A DNA stretch of 64,000 bases, from assembly GCF_905171765.1 (NCBI RefSeq), contig NC_053392.1, forward strand, positions 107,698,821 to 107,762,820, given 5' to 3'. Numbering within the stretch: the stretch's first letter is position 1; each line of letters opens with the position of its first letter. Of the stretch, positions 31,897-44,155 are shown piece after piece. The DNA is from Bufo bufo. Taxonomy: Eukaryota > Chordata > Amphibia > Anura > Bufonidae. Under the pieces are notes generated by a model. That model was given only the letters and a program-made list of their open reading frames with translations. It had not been told where the DNA came from and did not search any database. A program made the position numbers and the translations under genes.

Positions 31897-33075
31897 GGGG
31901 TTCATGTCACCCAGCAATACAACAAAGTTTTTTTAGGGATTTAGGCCCCTGTCAGCAATGCAGAGCAGGGGTTCATTCACGGCAAAAGGGGGTTCATGTC
32001 ACCCAGCAATAGAACAGAGGATTTTGAGAGATTTAGGCCCCTGTCAGCAATGCAGAGCAGGGGTTCATTCACGGCAAAAGGGGGTTCATGTCACCCAGCA
32101 ATACAAAAGAGGATTTTGAGAGATTTAGGCCCCTGTCACCCAGGCACAGCAGGGGTTCATTCACGGCAAAAGGGGGATCATGTCACCCAGCAATACAACA
32201 GATGATTTTGAGAGATTTAGGCCCCTGTCAGCAATGCAGAGCAGGGGTTCATTCATGGAAAAAGGGGTTCATGTAACCCAGCAATAGAACAGAGGATTTT
32301 GAGAGATTTAGGCCCCTGTCAGCAATGCAAAGCAGGGGTTCATTCACGGCAAAAGGGGGTTCATGTCACCCAGCAATAGAACAGAGGATTTTGAGAGATT
32401 TAGGCCCCTGTCAGCAATGCAGAGGAGGGGTTCATTCATGGCAAAAGGGGGTTTATCTCAGCCAGCAATAGAACAGAGGATTTTGAGAGATTTAGGCCCC
32501 TGTCAGCAATGCAGAGCAGGGGTTCATTCACGGCAAAAGGGGGTTCATGTCACCCAGCAATACAAAAGAGGATTTTGAGAGATTTAGGCCCCTGTCACCC
32601 AGGCACAGCAGGGGTTCATTCACGGCAAAAGGGGGATCATGTCACCCAGCAATACAACAGAGGATTTTGAGAGATTTAGGCCCCTGTCAGAAATGCAGAG
32701 CAGGGGTTCCTTCGCGACAAAAGGGGGTTCATGTCACCCAGCAATAGAACAGAGGATTTTGAGAGATTTAGGCCCCTGTCAGCAATGCAGAGCAGGGGTT
32801 CATTCACGGCAAATAGGGGTTCATGTCACCCAGCAATACAACAGAGGATTTTGAGAGATTTAGGCCCCTGTCAGCAAAGCAGAGCAGGGGTTCATTCACG
32901 GCAAAAAGGGGTTCATGTCACCCAGCAATAGAACAGAGGATTTTGAGAGATTTAGGCCCCTGTCAGCAATGCAGAGCAGGGGTTCATTCACGGCAAAAGG
33001 GGGTTCATGTCACCCAGCAATACAACAGAGGATTTTGAGAGATGCAGGCCCCTGTCAACCAGGCACAGCAGGGGT
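31897..33075. repeat. 92-bp tandem repeat (about 13 copies) in hAT-2 3' flank
   Basis: The unit contains GGGGTTCATGTCACCCAGCA, GAGGATTTTGAGAGATTTAG and GCAATGCAGAGCAGGGGTTC. It shares short words with the hAT-1 141-bp unit (TTTAGGCCCC, CACCCAG, TTCATGTCA), so the two arrays probably derive from a common 3' region. Short open frames within it are artefacts. Confidence 0.95.
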
Positions 33076-33378
33076 TTGTATACGCCAAAAATGGTAAAAT
33101 GTCACCCGACAATTGAAAATAAGAATTTTTTCAATTTAGGGCACTAAAATTGCCACTTGGAGGTGGATATGGAATCGGAGGTTGAGGAGGTGGTGAATGT
33201 GGTGTTGTAGGTGGAGGCAGCAATGGAGGAGGAACAGGTAGCCAACAATGTTTTTTTTTAAAAATTTTATTGGGGTAGGTAGCCCCCAAAATATTGGGAC
33301 AAATAAAAAAAAAGAAAACAAAGAATCATTGCACTTGACTTAAATACAAGAATGTATGTTTGATGGTGGTATAAATGT
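33076..33378. other. hAT-2 3' untranslated region
   Basis: Non-coding sequence between the array and the transposase stop, with a GGAGGTTGAGGAGGTGG purine-rich stretch and long A/T runs. Confidence 0.5.
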
Positions 33379-36300
33379 CTATTCTGCACAAGGTACAGAC
33401 AAGTCTTGTGGGATCCAAGCCTGGTTCATTTTAATGAACGTGAGCTTGTCCACGTTGGCTGTGGACAGGCGGTTGCGTCTGTCTGTAATGACGCCTCCTG
33501 CCGTGCTAAATACACGTTCAGAGAGTACACTGGCTGCAGGGCAGGCCAGCACCTCCAAGGCATACAGAGCAAGCTCTGGCCATGTGGACAATTTGGAGAC
33601 CTAGAAGTTAAATAGGTCAGAACTATCAGTCAGTACGTGTAGTCGTGTGCACAGGTACTGTTCCACCATGTTGTTCAAATGCTGCCTCCTGCTAACACGC
33701 TCCATATCAGCAGTTGGGGCCGGTTGTTGCGGCGAGGTGACAAAGCTTATCCACATGTCGGCCATGCTAACCCTGCCTTCTGAGGTGCTGGCGCTGACAC
33801 AGCTGCGTTGGCGACCTCTTCCCCTGCCTTCACCTTGTGCTTCCACTTGTCCCCCGGCGTCAGTCGGGAATGCTCTCAGGAGCGCGTCTACCAGAGTGCT
33901 CCTGTAGCGCATCTTCCGATCATGCTCCAGTGAGGGAATTAAGGACGCCACATTGTCTTTGTAACAGGGATCCAGTAGGCCACCCAGTAGTCAGCACACG
34001 TTAAAATGTGGGCAACTCAGCAGTCGTTGCGCAGGCACTGCAGCATGTAGTCGCTCATGTGTGCCAGGCTGCCCAGAAGTAAGAACAAGCTGTCCTCTGT
34101 GGGAGGCGTATCGTCTGCGTCCTCCGTATCCGACCAGCCACGCACCAGTGATGGGCCCGAGCTGCGTTGGATGCCACCCCGCTGTGAACATGCTTCATCC
34201 CCATCCTCCTCCTTATCCTCCTCCTCCTTATCCTCTAGTAGTGTGCCCTGGCTGGCCAAATTTGTACCTGGCCTCTGCTGTTGCAAAAATCCTCTTTCTG
34301 AGCCACTTCTAAAAGACTGGCCTGAAAGTGTTAGAGATGACCCCTCTTCCTTCTTCCTGGGCCACCTCCTCTTCCATCATCGCCCTAAGTGTTTTCTCAA
34401 GGAGACATAGAAGTGGTATTGTAATGCTGATAACGGCGTCATCGCCACTGGCCATGTTGGTGGAGTACTCGAAACAGCGCAACAGGGCACACAGGTCTCG
34501 CATGGAGGCCCAGTCATTGGTGGTGAAGTGGTGCTGTTCCGCAGTGCGACTCACCCGTGCGTGCTGCAGCTGAAACTCCACTATGGCCTGCTGCTGCTCA
34601 CACAGTCTCTCCAGCAAGGTGGAGTTCCACCTGGTGGGCACGTCGCATATGAGCGGGAAGGCCGAAGTTACGCTGTAGACCAGACAGCCTAGCGGCGGCA
34701 GGATGAGAATGCCGGAAGCGTGCACAGATGGCCCGCACTTTATGCAGCAGCTCTGACATGTCGGGGTAGTTGTGAAAAAATTTCTGCACCACCAAATTCA
34801 GCACATGCACCAGGCAAGGGATGTGCGTCAAACCGGCTAGTCCCAGAGCTGCAACGAGATTTCGCCCCTTATCGCACACCACCAGGCCGGGCTTGAGGCC
34901 CACTGGCAGCAACCACTCGTCGGTCTGTTGTTCTATACCCCGCGACAACTCCTGCGCGGTGTGGGGCCTGTCCCCCAAACACATCAGTTTCAGAACGGCC
35001 TGCTGGCGTTTACCCCTGGCTGTGCTGAAGTTGGTGGTGAAGGTCTGTTGCTGACCGGATGAGGAGGTGGTAGAAGAGGAGGAGGAAGCCGAGTAGGAAG
35101 AGGAGGCAACAGGAGGCAAAGAATGATGCCCTGCGATCTTTGGCGGCGGAAGGACGTGCGCCAAACAGCTCTCCGCCTGGGGCCCAGCCACCACTACATT
35201 TACCCAGTGTGCAGTTAGGGAGATATAGCGTCCCTGGCCGTGCTTACTGGTCCACGTATCTGTGGTTAGGTGGACCTTGCCACAGATGGCGTTGCGCAGT
35301 GCACACTTGATTTTATCCGATACTTGGTTGTGCTGGGAACGACGTGCTGGGAACGACATGAGCTGTTTGAAGCTGTCCGTCTCCACCAGCCTGAATGACA
35401 GCATTTCAAAGGCCAGTAGTTTAGAAATGCTGGCATTCAGGGCCAGGGATTGAGGGTAACTAGATGGGAATTTACGCTTTATCTCAAAGGATTGTGAGAT
35501 GGAGAGTTAAACGCTTCCGTCTGACATGGTGGAGATGCTTGGTGACGGAGGTGATGTTGTTAGCGGCACATCCTCTGTTTGCTGGGCGGCAGGTGCCAAC
35601 ATTCCTCCGAAGGCGGAGGAAGAGGCCGAGGCAGCAGCAGAAGAGGGAGCAGGAGGGGCCTGAGCCCTTTCTTGGTTTTGAAGGTGCTTACTCCACTGCA
35701 GCCCGTGTCTCGCATGTAGATGCCTGGTCATGCAGGTTGTGCTAAGGTTCAGAACGTTAATGCCTCGCTTCAGGCTCTGATGGCACAGCGTGCAAACCAC
35801 TCAGGTCTTGTCATCAGCACTTTGTGTGAAGAAGTGCCATGCCAGGGAACTCCTTGAAGCTGCCTTTGGTGTGCTCGGTCCCTGGTGACGGTGGCCAATA
35901 GCAGGCAAACTGTTTTGGCGACGGCCGCTCTGCTTCTGCACCCTGTTCCCGCTTTTGCTACACTGTTGGCTCGGTCTCACCACTGCCTTTTCCTCCGAAC
36001 TCTGAAAGTCAGTGGCACAACCTTCATTCCATGTGGGGTCTAGGACCTCATCGTCCCCTGCATCGTCTTCCACCCAGTCTTCCTCCCTGACCTCCTTTTC
36101 GGTCTGCACACTGCAGAAAGACGCAGCAGTTAGCACCTGTGTTTCGTCATCATCAGAGACATGCTGAGGTGGTATTCCCATGTCCTCATCAGGAAACATA
36201 AGTGGTTGTGCGTCAGTGCATTCTATGTCTTCCACCCCTGGTAAAGGGCTAGGTGGATGCCCTTGGGAAACCCTGCCAGCAGAGTCTTCAAACAGCATAT

Positions 36301-36686
36301 GAGACTGCTGCATGACTTGAGGCTAAGACAGTTTCCCCGATATGCACGGGGGTTATGTGACAGACTGATGGGCATGGGTTTCAGGCGCCACCTGTGCGCT
36401 TTCTGCAGAAGACTGTGTGGGAGATAATGTGAACGTGCTGGATCCACTGTCGGCCACCCAATTGACTAGCGCCTGTACTTACTTGCTCAGGCCTTACCAT
36501 CCTTAGAACGGCATTAAGCCCGACCAAATATCGCTGTAGATTCTGGCGGCTACTGGGACCTGAGGTAGTAGGTTCAGTAGGACGTGTAGCTGTGGCAGAA
36601 AGGCCACGTCCTCTCCCTGCACCAGAGGCTCCACCAACACCACCACCACGACCATGACCGCGTCCCTTATTAGATGTTTGCCTCAT
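33379..36686 (-). pseudogene. hAT-2 transposase, multiply broken
   Basis: Collinear with the hAT-1 transposase: RG-rich start (MRQTSNKGRGHGRG at 36686), acidic region, BED finger (VCTLCHQSLKRGINVLN, TRHLHARHGLQW), hAT core (LTTDTWTSKHGQGRYISLTA, HIPCLVHVLNLVVQ, CDVPTRWNSTLLERL) and dimerisation block (LEVLACPAASVLSERVFSTA). Lesions include frameshifts near 36350, 34700, 34300 and 33960, and stops at 35801-35803 (TGA where hAT-1 has CGA, a CpG transition), near 35505 and near 33600. The ERVFSTAGG motif is closer to the usual hAT consensus than in hAT-1. It cannot make a protein. Comparing it with hAT-1 shows which stops are private to each copy. Confidence 0.9.
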
Positions 36687-36799
36687 AGTTAGCGTTCACA
36701 AAGCAAAGTAAAAAGTGGTTAAGTATGTTAAAAATAATTAACCGCCAATATAAACCCTGATGTAGGGTATTGCACTCTATTTTTTATTTTAAAACTCTA

Positions 36800-38575
36800 T
36801 ATGACAGCGGTATTTGTGGCCTAAATGTGACACTCACTTATGCACGTCTTATCCCAGATGTGCAGTATATCAGAGGGTTTTTTCTCCCCAGTAACCAAAA
36901 ATCCGTATTTCCGGCCTAAATGTGACAGTCACTGATGCTTGTCTAATCCCAGATGTGCAGTATATTAGAGGGTTTTTTCACCCTAACTAAAAAGCTGTAT
37001 TTCTGTCCTAAATGTGACAGTGACTTATGCACGTGTAATCACAGATGTGCAGTATATTAGAGTGTTTTTTCACCCTAACCAAAAAGCTGTATTTCTGTCC
37101 TAAATGTGACAGTGACTTATGCACGTGTAATCACAGATGTGCAGTATATTAGAGTGTTTTTTCACCCTAACCAAAAAGCTGTATTTCTGTCCTAAATGTG
37201 ACAGTGATTTATGCACGTGTAATCCCAGATGTGAAGTATATTAGTGTTTTTTCACCCTAACCAAAAAGCTGTATTTCTGTCCTAAATGTGACAGTGACTT
37301 ATGCACGTTGAATCCCAGATGTGCAGTATATTAGAGGGTTTTTTCACCCTAACCAAAAAGCTGTATTTCTGTCCTAAATGTGACAGTGACTTATGCACGT
37401 GTAATCCCACATGTGCAGTATATTAGAGGGTTTTTTCACCCTAACCAAAAAGCTGTATTTCTGTCCTAAATGTGACAGTGACTTATGCACGTGTAATCCC
37501 AGATGTGCAGTATATTAGAGGGTTTTTTCACCCTAACCAAAAAGCTGTATTTCTGTCCGAAATGTGACAGTGACTTATGCACGTGTAATCACAGATGTGC
37601 AGTATATTAGAGTGTTTTTTCACCCTAACCAAAAAGCTGTATTTCTGTCCTAAATGTGACAGTGATTTATGCACGTGTAATCCCAGATGTGCAGTATATT
37701 AGTGTTTTTTCACCCTAACCAAAAAGCTGTATTTCTGTCCTAAATGTGACAGTGATTTATGCACGTGTAATCCCAGATGTGCAGTATATTAGAGGGTTTT
37801 TTCACCCTAACCAAAAAGCTGTATTTCTGTCCTAAATGTGACAGTGACTTATGCACGTGTAATCCCAGATGTGCAGTATATTAGAGGGTTTTTTCACCCT
37901 AACCAAAAAGCTGTATTTCTGTCCGAAATGTGACAGTCACTTATGCACATGTAATCCCAGATGTGCAGTATATTAGAGGGTTTTTTCACCCTAACCATAA
38001 AGCTGTATTTCTGTCCGAAATGTGACAGTCACTTATGCACGTGTAATCCCAGATGTGCAGTATATGAGAGGCTTTTTTCACCCCAGTATGCCAAAGCCGT
38101 ATTTATGGCCTAAATGTGACAGTGATTTATGCACGTCTAATCCCAGATGTGCAGCATATTAGAGGGTTTTTTCACCCTAACCAAAAAGCTGTATTTCTGT
38201 CCTAAATGTGACAGTGATTTATGCACGTGTAATCCCAGATGTGCAGTATATTAGAGGATTTTTTCACCCTAACCAAAAAGCTGTATTTCTGTCCTAAATG
38301 TGACAGTGATTTATGTACGTCTAATCCCAGATGTGCAATATATTAGAGGGTTTTTTCACCCTAACCAAAAAGCTGTATTTCTGTCCTAAATGTGACAGTG
38401 ACTTATGCACGTCTAATCCCAGATGTGCAGAATATTAGAGGGCTTTTTCACTCTAACCAAAAAGCTGTATTTCTGTCCTAAATGTGACAGTCACTTATGC
38501 TTGTCTAATCCCAGATGTGCAGTATATTAGAGGTTTTTTTCACCCCAGTATGCCAAAGCTGTATTTCTGGACTTG
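36800..38575. repeat. 92-bp tandem repeat (about 19 copies) in hAT-2 leader
   Basis: The unit contains CCTAAATGTGACAGTGACTT, ATGCACGTGTAATCCCAGAT and GTGCAGTATATTAGAGGGTT plus TTTTCACCCTAACCAAAAAG. It lies between promoter and transposase start. Its sequence is unrelated to the 92-bp array on the other side, although the period is the same. Confidence 0.95.
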
Positions 38576-38799
38576 CAGATAGCCTATGCTGGTGCACTAT
38601 CGTTGCATAAAATGGCTGCTGATCATGTATTGATATTGACTAACTGATGAAGAAAAAGTTCGTTTTCAGCATTAGTTGGCTCAGAGCAGGCTTAAAAAAA
38701 TTGTGCACTGCACCCACAAAGCACTTTTTCTGTAGATCGCTGAGTACATAAACCAGTTCTTGATAAGATTTCTCCCTGATCTCTCCATCACAGCAGCTG

Positions 38800-38900
38800 C
38801 AGCCTCTCCAGCCTAAATAGAGGCTGGGTCACATGCTGCAGTTGGCCCATCACAGCCATGCCAATAGTAGGCATGGCTGTGATGGCCTTTGGGGCAAGTA
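38800..38900 (-). promoter_or_regulatory. hAT-2 promoter candidate (decayed)
   Basis: Equivalent to the hAT-1 promoter: on the minus strand GATGGGCC sits where hAT-1 has its CCAAT box, followed by CATGTGACCCAGCCTCTATT. The TATA core has decayed to TATTTAGG. Confidence 0.45.
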
Positions 38901-39088
38901 GTATGACGCTTGTTGATTGGCTGCTTTGCAGCCTTTCAAAAAGCACCATAAAAATCGCCGAACACTGAACCCGAACTTTTACGTAAATGTTCGGGTTCGG
39001 GTTAAATGTTCGGGTTCGGGTCTGGGTGCCGAAAACACTAAAGTTTGGTACGAACCCGAACTTTACAGTTCGGGTTCGCTCAACTCTA

Positions 39089-39545
39089 GCTATAATACAA
39101 CAAAACAGGTTAAATATCTGTGGGTGGGCTTGAATGCTTTCACAAAACCCACGAAAATCTATTTTAAATCTAGATGTATGATGAGTAAAATTATTTTACT
39201 GAAGTCAAGAAATTGAACAAATTATGAAGAGCCACACATTTTTCCTGGCACATCACGATACACACTCACCTTGAAAAGAGTACTTTGTTTAGAAGAAAAG
39301 AGGAGAAAGAATGCAGTCCTTTGGTCTTCCAATTAGATGGCAAAACCTCGGACTACACAATGTTTCAATCTTCGTTATTCTGTTTATTTCTTTGCAACTA
39401 GTCCAGAATGTGATTCATGAATCTGAAGGAACGTCTGCATTCGTTTCTAGTAATTTTTTCCATGTACATTGTGATTCCGGGTTTGCTTCTTTCATAGCTT
39501 GTTGACCCTGCAAAGAATGTTACACTGTATTGCACAAAATTAGTA
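39089..39545. other. single-copy-looking DNA between elements
   Basis: No transposon similarity was recognised. It contains the small open frame described in the next entry. Confidence 0.4.
39311..39505 (+). other. 64-codon open frame with signal-peptide-like start
   Basis: The frame begins MQSFGLPIRWQNLGLHNVSI and continues with the hydrophobic core FVILFISLQLV, then polar NVIHESEG. That is the profile of a secretory signal peptide or signal-anchor first exon. No family is recognised. No convincing splice donor follows ESEG; the best GT is the weak TCTAGTAATT near 39449. It lies in one of the few stretches free of repeats, so it is listed, but a chance open frame is the more likely reading. 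Confidence 0.2.
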
Positions 39546-40300
39546 AGGCCTCTTTCACACGGGTGAGTTTTCCACGCGGGTGCAATGCGTGAGGTGAACG
39601 CATTGCACCCGTACTGAATCCGGACCCATACATTTCTATGGGGCTGTGCACATGAGCGGTGATTTTCACGCATCACTTGTGCGTTGTGTGAAAATCGCAG
39701 CATGCTCTATATTGTGCGTTTTTCACACAACGCAGGCCCCATAGAAGTGAATGGGGCTGCGTGAAAATCGCAAGCATCCGCAAGCAAGTGCGGATGCGGT
39801 GCAATTTTCACGCATGGTTGCTAGGAGATGATCGGGATGGGGACCCGATTATTATTATTTTCCCTTATAACATGGTTATAAGGGAAAATAATAGCATTTT
39901 TAATACAGAATGCTTAGTAAAATAGGGATGGAGGGGTTAATAAAAATAATAATAATTTAACTCACCTCATCCACTTGTTCGCGCAACCCGACTTCTCTTC
40001 TTTCTTCTTCTTTGATGACCTGGGAGTAAAAGGACCTTTGGTGACATCACTGCGCTCATCACATGGTCCATCACCATGTTAAAAGGGAAAATATTAAAAT
40101 CTACACAACACCTAACCCAAACCCGAACTTCTGTGAAGAAGTACGGGTTCGGGTCTGGGTACCAAACATGCCGATTTTTCTCACGCGCGTGCAAAACGCA
40201 GTAAAATGCTTTACACTCGCGCAGAAAAATTGTGCATTTTCCCGCGACGCAACCGCATCCTATCGGATCCTCACACGCGATGCCCGTGTGAAAGAGGCCT
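39546..40300. mobile_element. 755-bp MITE with 18-bp perfect inverted ends
   Basis: The left end AGGCCTCTTTCACACGGG (39546-39563) is the exact reverse complement of the right end CCCGTGTGAAAGAGGCCT (40283-40300). The interior has an ordered hairpin (TTTTCCCTTATAACATGG with its complement, 39858-39893) and many TTTCACGC words. It belongs to the same family as 8140-8563. There is no coding capacity. Confidence 0.9.
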
Positions 40301-40754
40301 AACACTTATATTTCAGGCCTGGTTGAGTCTGGTGCAGATAAAGACTAATACAATCATCATAAAATCAACTTAAAATGACCTTGAGAACTAGTAGGTAAAT
40401 TGTCTAGATTGTGTAATTTCATGAAGAACATTTGTAATAACAGTTCAAAAAAATATTATTATAGGGTAAAATATACAACTTTTATGGACACATCATGAGG
40501 CTACACCACAACAACATTGATGCAACTGATATGTATAAAGAGTATTACTAGTATCAGTGTAGGGTGCAAAGAAGACAGGACAATGACGGCACAGGCATAA
40601 ATAGTTCTGTAGCTTCATCCTAACAAAGCAGACTTTAGGAATAGACCATTTTATTTTCTGTATGGAACAACTCAACTATGCCACCGTGAAAAACAGGTTA
40701 GGAATCACTTTCATATCAGGAATAAGCACACTCATTTTGTGAACAAAGACAAAG
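40301..40754. other. single-copy-looking DNA, nothing recognised
   Basis: AT-rich sequence. It becomes contiguous with 59387 onward once hAT-3 is removed at its duplicated target site. Confidence 0.4.
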
Positions 40755-40964
40755 GTCACTATTAGAGATGAGTAAATCGAAGCTGACGAATGCGAATTTG
40801 ATCGACGAATGCGAATTTGATCAACGAATGCGAATTTCCTTGCGCTTCGTGGTAACAAGTGGCAATTTTTCCTAAAATAGCGGCTAAAATGGTGGCTACA
40901 AATGTGAGGACATGGGGCAAGGATCTCTGGTAAGGCGGGATGACCCATAATGCCATGCATGCAG

Positions 40965-41010
40965 CCAATCAGCAGCCAGCCCTGTGATGTCACAGCCCTA
41001 TAAATACGGT
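40965..41010 (+). promoter_or_regulatory. hAT-3 promoter candidate
   Basis: Ordered elements: AGCCAATCAG (CCAAT box), TGATGTCACA (CRE-like) and CCTATAAATAC (TATA, 40997-41007). hAT-4 has the same order. Confidence 0.6.
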
Positions 41011-41084
41011 GGCCATCTTGGATTCAGACATTTTCCAGCATTCGGAGTGCAGGGACAGACGTGAGAAGGCACTAGGGACAGCAA

Positions 41085-43110
41085 TAGGCCTATTTCAGTA
41101 CAGAAAGAAAAATATATACGCACTTCACTGTTGCAGTTATTTGTGGTGAAAGAGTTTAGTGGCCTATTTCAGTACAGAAAGAAAAATATATACGCACTTC
41201 ACTGTTGCAGTTATTTGTGGTGAAAGAGTTTAGTGGCCTATTTCAGTACAGAAAGAAAAATATATACGCACTTCACTGTTGCAGTTATTTGTGGTGAAAG
41301 AGTTTAGTGGCCTATTTCAGTACAGAAAGAAAAATATATACGCACTTCACTGTTGCAGTTATTTGTGGTGAAAGAGTTTAGTGGCCTATTTCAGTAGAAA
41401 AATTAAAATATATTCTCAGTTCACTTCTGCAGATAAATGTGTTGAAAGTGTTTAGTGGCCTATTTCAGTACAGAAAGAAAAATATATACGCACTTCACTG
41501 TTGCAGTTATTTGTGGTGAAAGTGTTTAGTGGCCTATTTCAGTACAGAAAGAAAAATATATACGCACTTCACTGTTGCAGTTATTTGTGGTGAAAGAGTT
41601 TAGTGGACTATTTCAGTAGAAAAATAAAAATATATTCTCAGTTCACTTCTGCAGATAAATGTGTTGAAAGTGTTTAGTGGCCTATTTCAGTACAGAAAGA
41701 AAAATATATACGCACTTCACTGTTGCAGTTATTTGTGATGAAAGAGTTTAGTGGCCTATTTCAGTACAGAAAGAAAAATATATACGCACTTCACTGTTGC
41801 AGTTATTTGTGGTGAAAGCGTTTAGTGGCCTATTTCAGGACAAAAATAAAAATATATTCTCAGTTCACTTCTGCAGATAAATGTGTTGAAAGCGTTTAGT
41901 GGCCTATTTCAATACATAAAGAAAAATATATACGCACTTCACTGTTGTAGTTATTTGTGGTGAAAGGGTTTAGTGGCCTATTGCAGTACAAAAAGAAAAA
42001 TATATACGCACTTCACTATTGCAGTTATTTGTGGTGAAAGCGTTTAGTGGCCTATTTCAGTAGAAAAATTAAAATATATTCTCAGTTCACTTCTGCAGAT
42101 AAATGTGTTGAAAGTGTTTAGTGGCCTATTTCAGTACAGAAAGAAAAATATATACGCACTTCACTGTTGCAGTTATTTGTGGTGAAAGCGTTTAGTGGCT
42201 TATTTCAGTACAAAAAGAAAAATATAAACGCACTTCACTGTTGCAGTTATTTGTGTTGAAAGCTTTTAGTGATAAATCACTGCAAAAGGTGCACCACAAT
42301 AATATGCTACTGACAATACTGGCCAAACCCTTATGCTGATGTTAAAAACTGAGACTTTGGCCAATATATTCCAGCCAGGAACATATCGGAGCCTAAGGCA
42401 CCCCATCAAGGTATCTCAGTGTTGCATGGGTCCTACCGCTAACCTACCTACAGTGTGTGAACATAGTCCGATAGGTGCTGAGGTCCGACTCACAGCAAAC
42501 GGATTGCCGTTAGCAGCGAATCACATGCGAAAGGATTGCTCCCCCGGGTAAAAACACACTACAGTGTTTGAGGTTTTGAGCACTTCCTCCCATTTAGGCC
42601 ACTTCATTCTGTAAAAGCGTTTAGTGGCCTATTTCAGTACAAAAAAATATATATATTATCAGTTCACTTCTGCAGCTATATGTGGTGAAAGCGTTTAGTG
42701 GCGTATTTCAGTAGAAAAAGATATACGCAGTTCACTTCTGCAGCTATATGTGGTTAAAGCGTTTAGTGGCGTATTTCATTACAAAAAGAAAAATATATAC
42801 GTAGTACACTTCTGCAGTTATATGTGTTGAAAGCGTTCAGTGGGCAGTGGCCTATTTAGTACAGTAAGAAAAATATATACGCACTTCACTGTTGCAGTTA
42901 TTTGTGGTGATAGCATTTAGTGGCCGATTTTAGTACAAAAAAATATACAGTATATACTCACTTCACCGTTGCAGTTATTTGTGTTGAAAGCGTTTAGTGG
43001 CCTATTTCAGTACAAAAATAAAAATATATACGCATTTCACTTTTGCAGTTATTTGTGGTGAAAGCGTTTAGTGGACTATTTCAGTATAAAAAGAAAAATA
43101 TATTTATTGC
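41085..43110. repeat. 74-bp tandem repeat, about 22-24 copies
   Basis: The unit contains TTTAGTGGCCTATTTCAGTA, CAGAAAGAAAAATATATACG and CACTTCACTGTTGCAGTTAT. A variant subtype (AAATATATTCTCAGTTCACT, CTGCAGATAAATGTGTTGAA) recurs at intervals, indicating higher-order duplication. A non-repeat stretch of about 330 bp (42270-42600) interrupts the array. Confidence 0.95.
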
Positions 43111-43160
43111 TTTTAGGGGTGTTTTAACTTGCTTTTAATTTATTTAGTTCGGCTAAAAGT

Positions 43161-43394
43161 ATGTCAGACAGAGAAGTGCCAGGCCATGCACAGAGGAGTG
43201 GCAGAGGCCTAAATGTTTCTGGCGCAGACAGAGGTCGCAGCAGAGTAAGGGGGCATAGCAGCAGGAGTCGCAGCGAGAGGTCTGAGCTCCCGGTGTCATC
43301 TAGTGGTCGTGTTTTGACCAGCAACCCAGCGGTTCTTGATTGGTTAACTCAGTTATCCACTTCATCCCAAGTGACATCAGACACCCCCAGCTGG
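43161..43394 (+). pseudogene. hAT-3 transposase, N-terminal piece
   Basis: About 78 codons start MSDREVPGHAQRSGRGLN and continue with SELPVSSSGRVLTSNPAVLD, then WLTQLSTSSQVTSD. hAT-4 carries a related N-terminal stretch at about 60340-60540, and hAT-3b has a comparable EWLTQTSASAPSS. The reading stops where hAT-3b sequence begins. The BED finger and catalytic core that should follow are absent from the rest of hAT-3. Confidence 0.6.
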
Positions 43395-43849
43395 TGATGG
43401 CCTTGCAGTTCACCCGGCAGTCGGTTTACGGCAAACTTTTCGTGTTCGCGATCCGCTGATCATGCGAACATATGCCGATGTCCGCACACGCCATATTATT
43501 TTGCATTGCGCCGAGCTTTGACCCATGACACATCCATCAGGTGGGACATGACAGCCAATTGAGACGTTTAAGCACATGGACACCCCCCCAAACCTATAAC
43601 AGAACCCGGTCTGGCAGCCATTTTACATTCTGTGTTTTGCCAGTGTAGGGAGAGGTTGCATTTTGGAGCAGGGACAGGCTTTTCAGAACTTAGGGACACC
43701 AAACGCTAGCTAATAGGGCCACAAAAGTCCTTTTAAGGACTGGTAACATTGTGCTATCGATAGGTGTGATACACAGAGGGGTGCAATATACTTATAATAT
43801 ACTTTCTAACATAGAAAGTATATTATAGTGCATTTGTATGCTTCCAGAA

Positions 43850-44155
43850 AATACTGATTGAGGACTGCGATCTATCAGCTTCCACAAAATAGTGATTGAG
43901 GTTTTCCATATACCTGCGTCCACAAAATTACTGCTTGAGGGTGATATACTAGCTTCAACTAACCACTGATTGATGCCTGCCATATATCAGCTTCCACAAA
44001 ATAGTGATAAAGGTTTTCCATATACCTGTGTCCACAATATTACTGCTTCAGGGTGATATACCAGCTTCAACCAACAACTGATTGAGGCCTGCCATATATC
44101 AGCTTCCACAAAATAGTGATAGAGGTTTTCCATATACCTGCGTCCACAAAAACTG
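43850..44155. repeat. 112-bp tandem repeat, about 2.7 copies
   Basis: Units start at CAGCTTCCACAAAATAGTGA at 43876, 43988 and 44100. The array lies in the hAT-3b leader directly before the transposase start. Confidence 0.9.

Larger units (their letters stand above)
31891..39088 (-). mobile_element. hAT-2: decayed relative of hAT-1
   Basis: The right end (5' end of the element) TTCGGGTTCGCTCAACTCTA at 39069-39088 matches the hAT-1 terminus, with GTTCGGGTTCGG subterminal motifs behind it. Two large 92-bp tandem arrays flank the transposase pseudogene on either side. No left terminus of TAGAGTTGAGCGAAC type and no duplication of GCTATAAT (39089-39096) was found, so the 3' end seems truncated near 31890. 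Confidence 0.85.
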
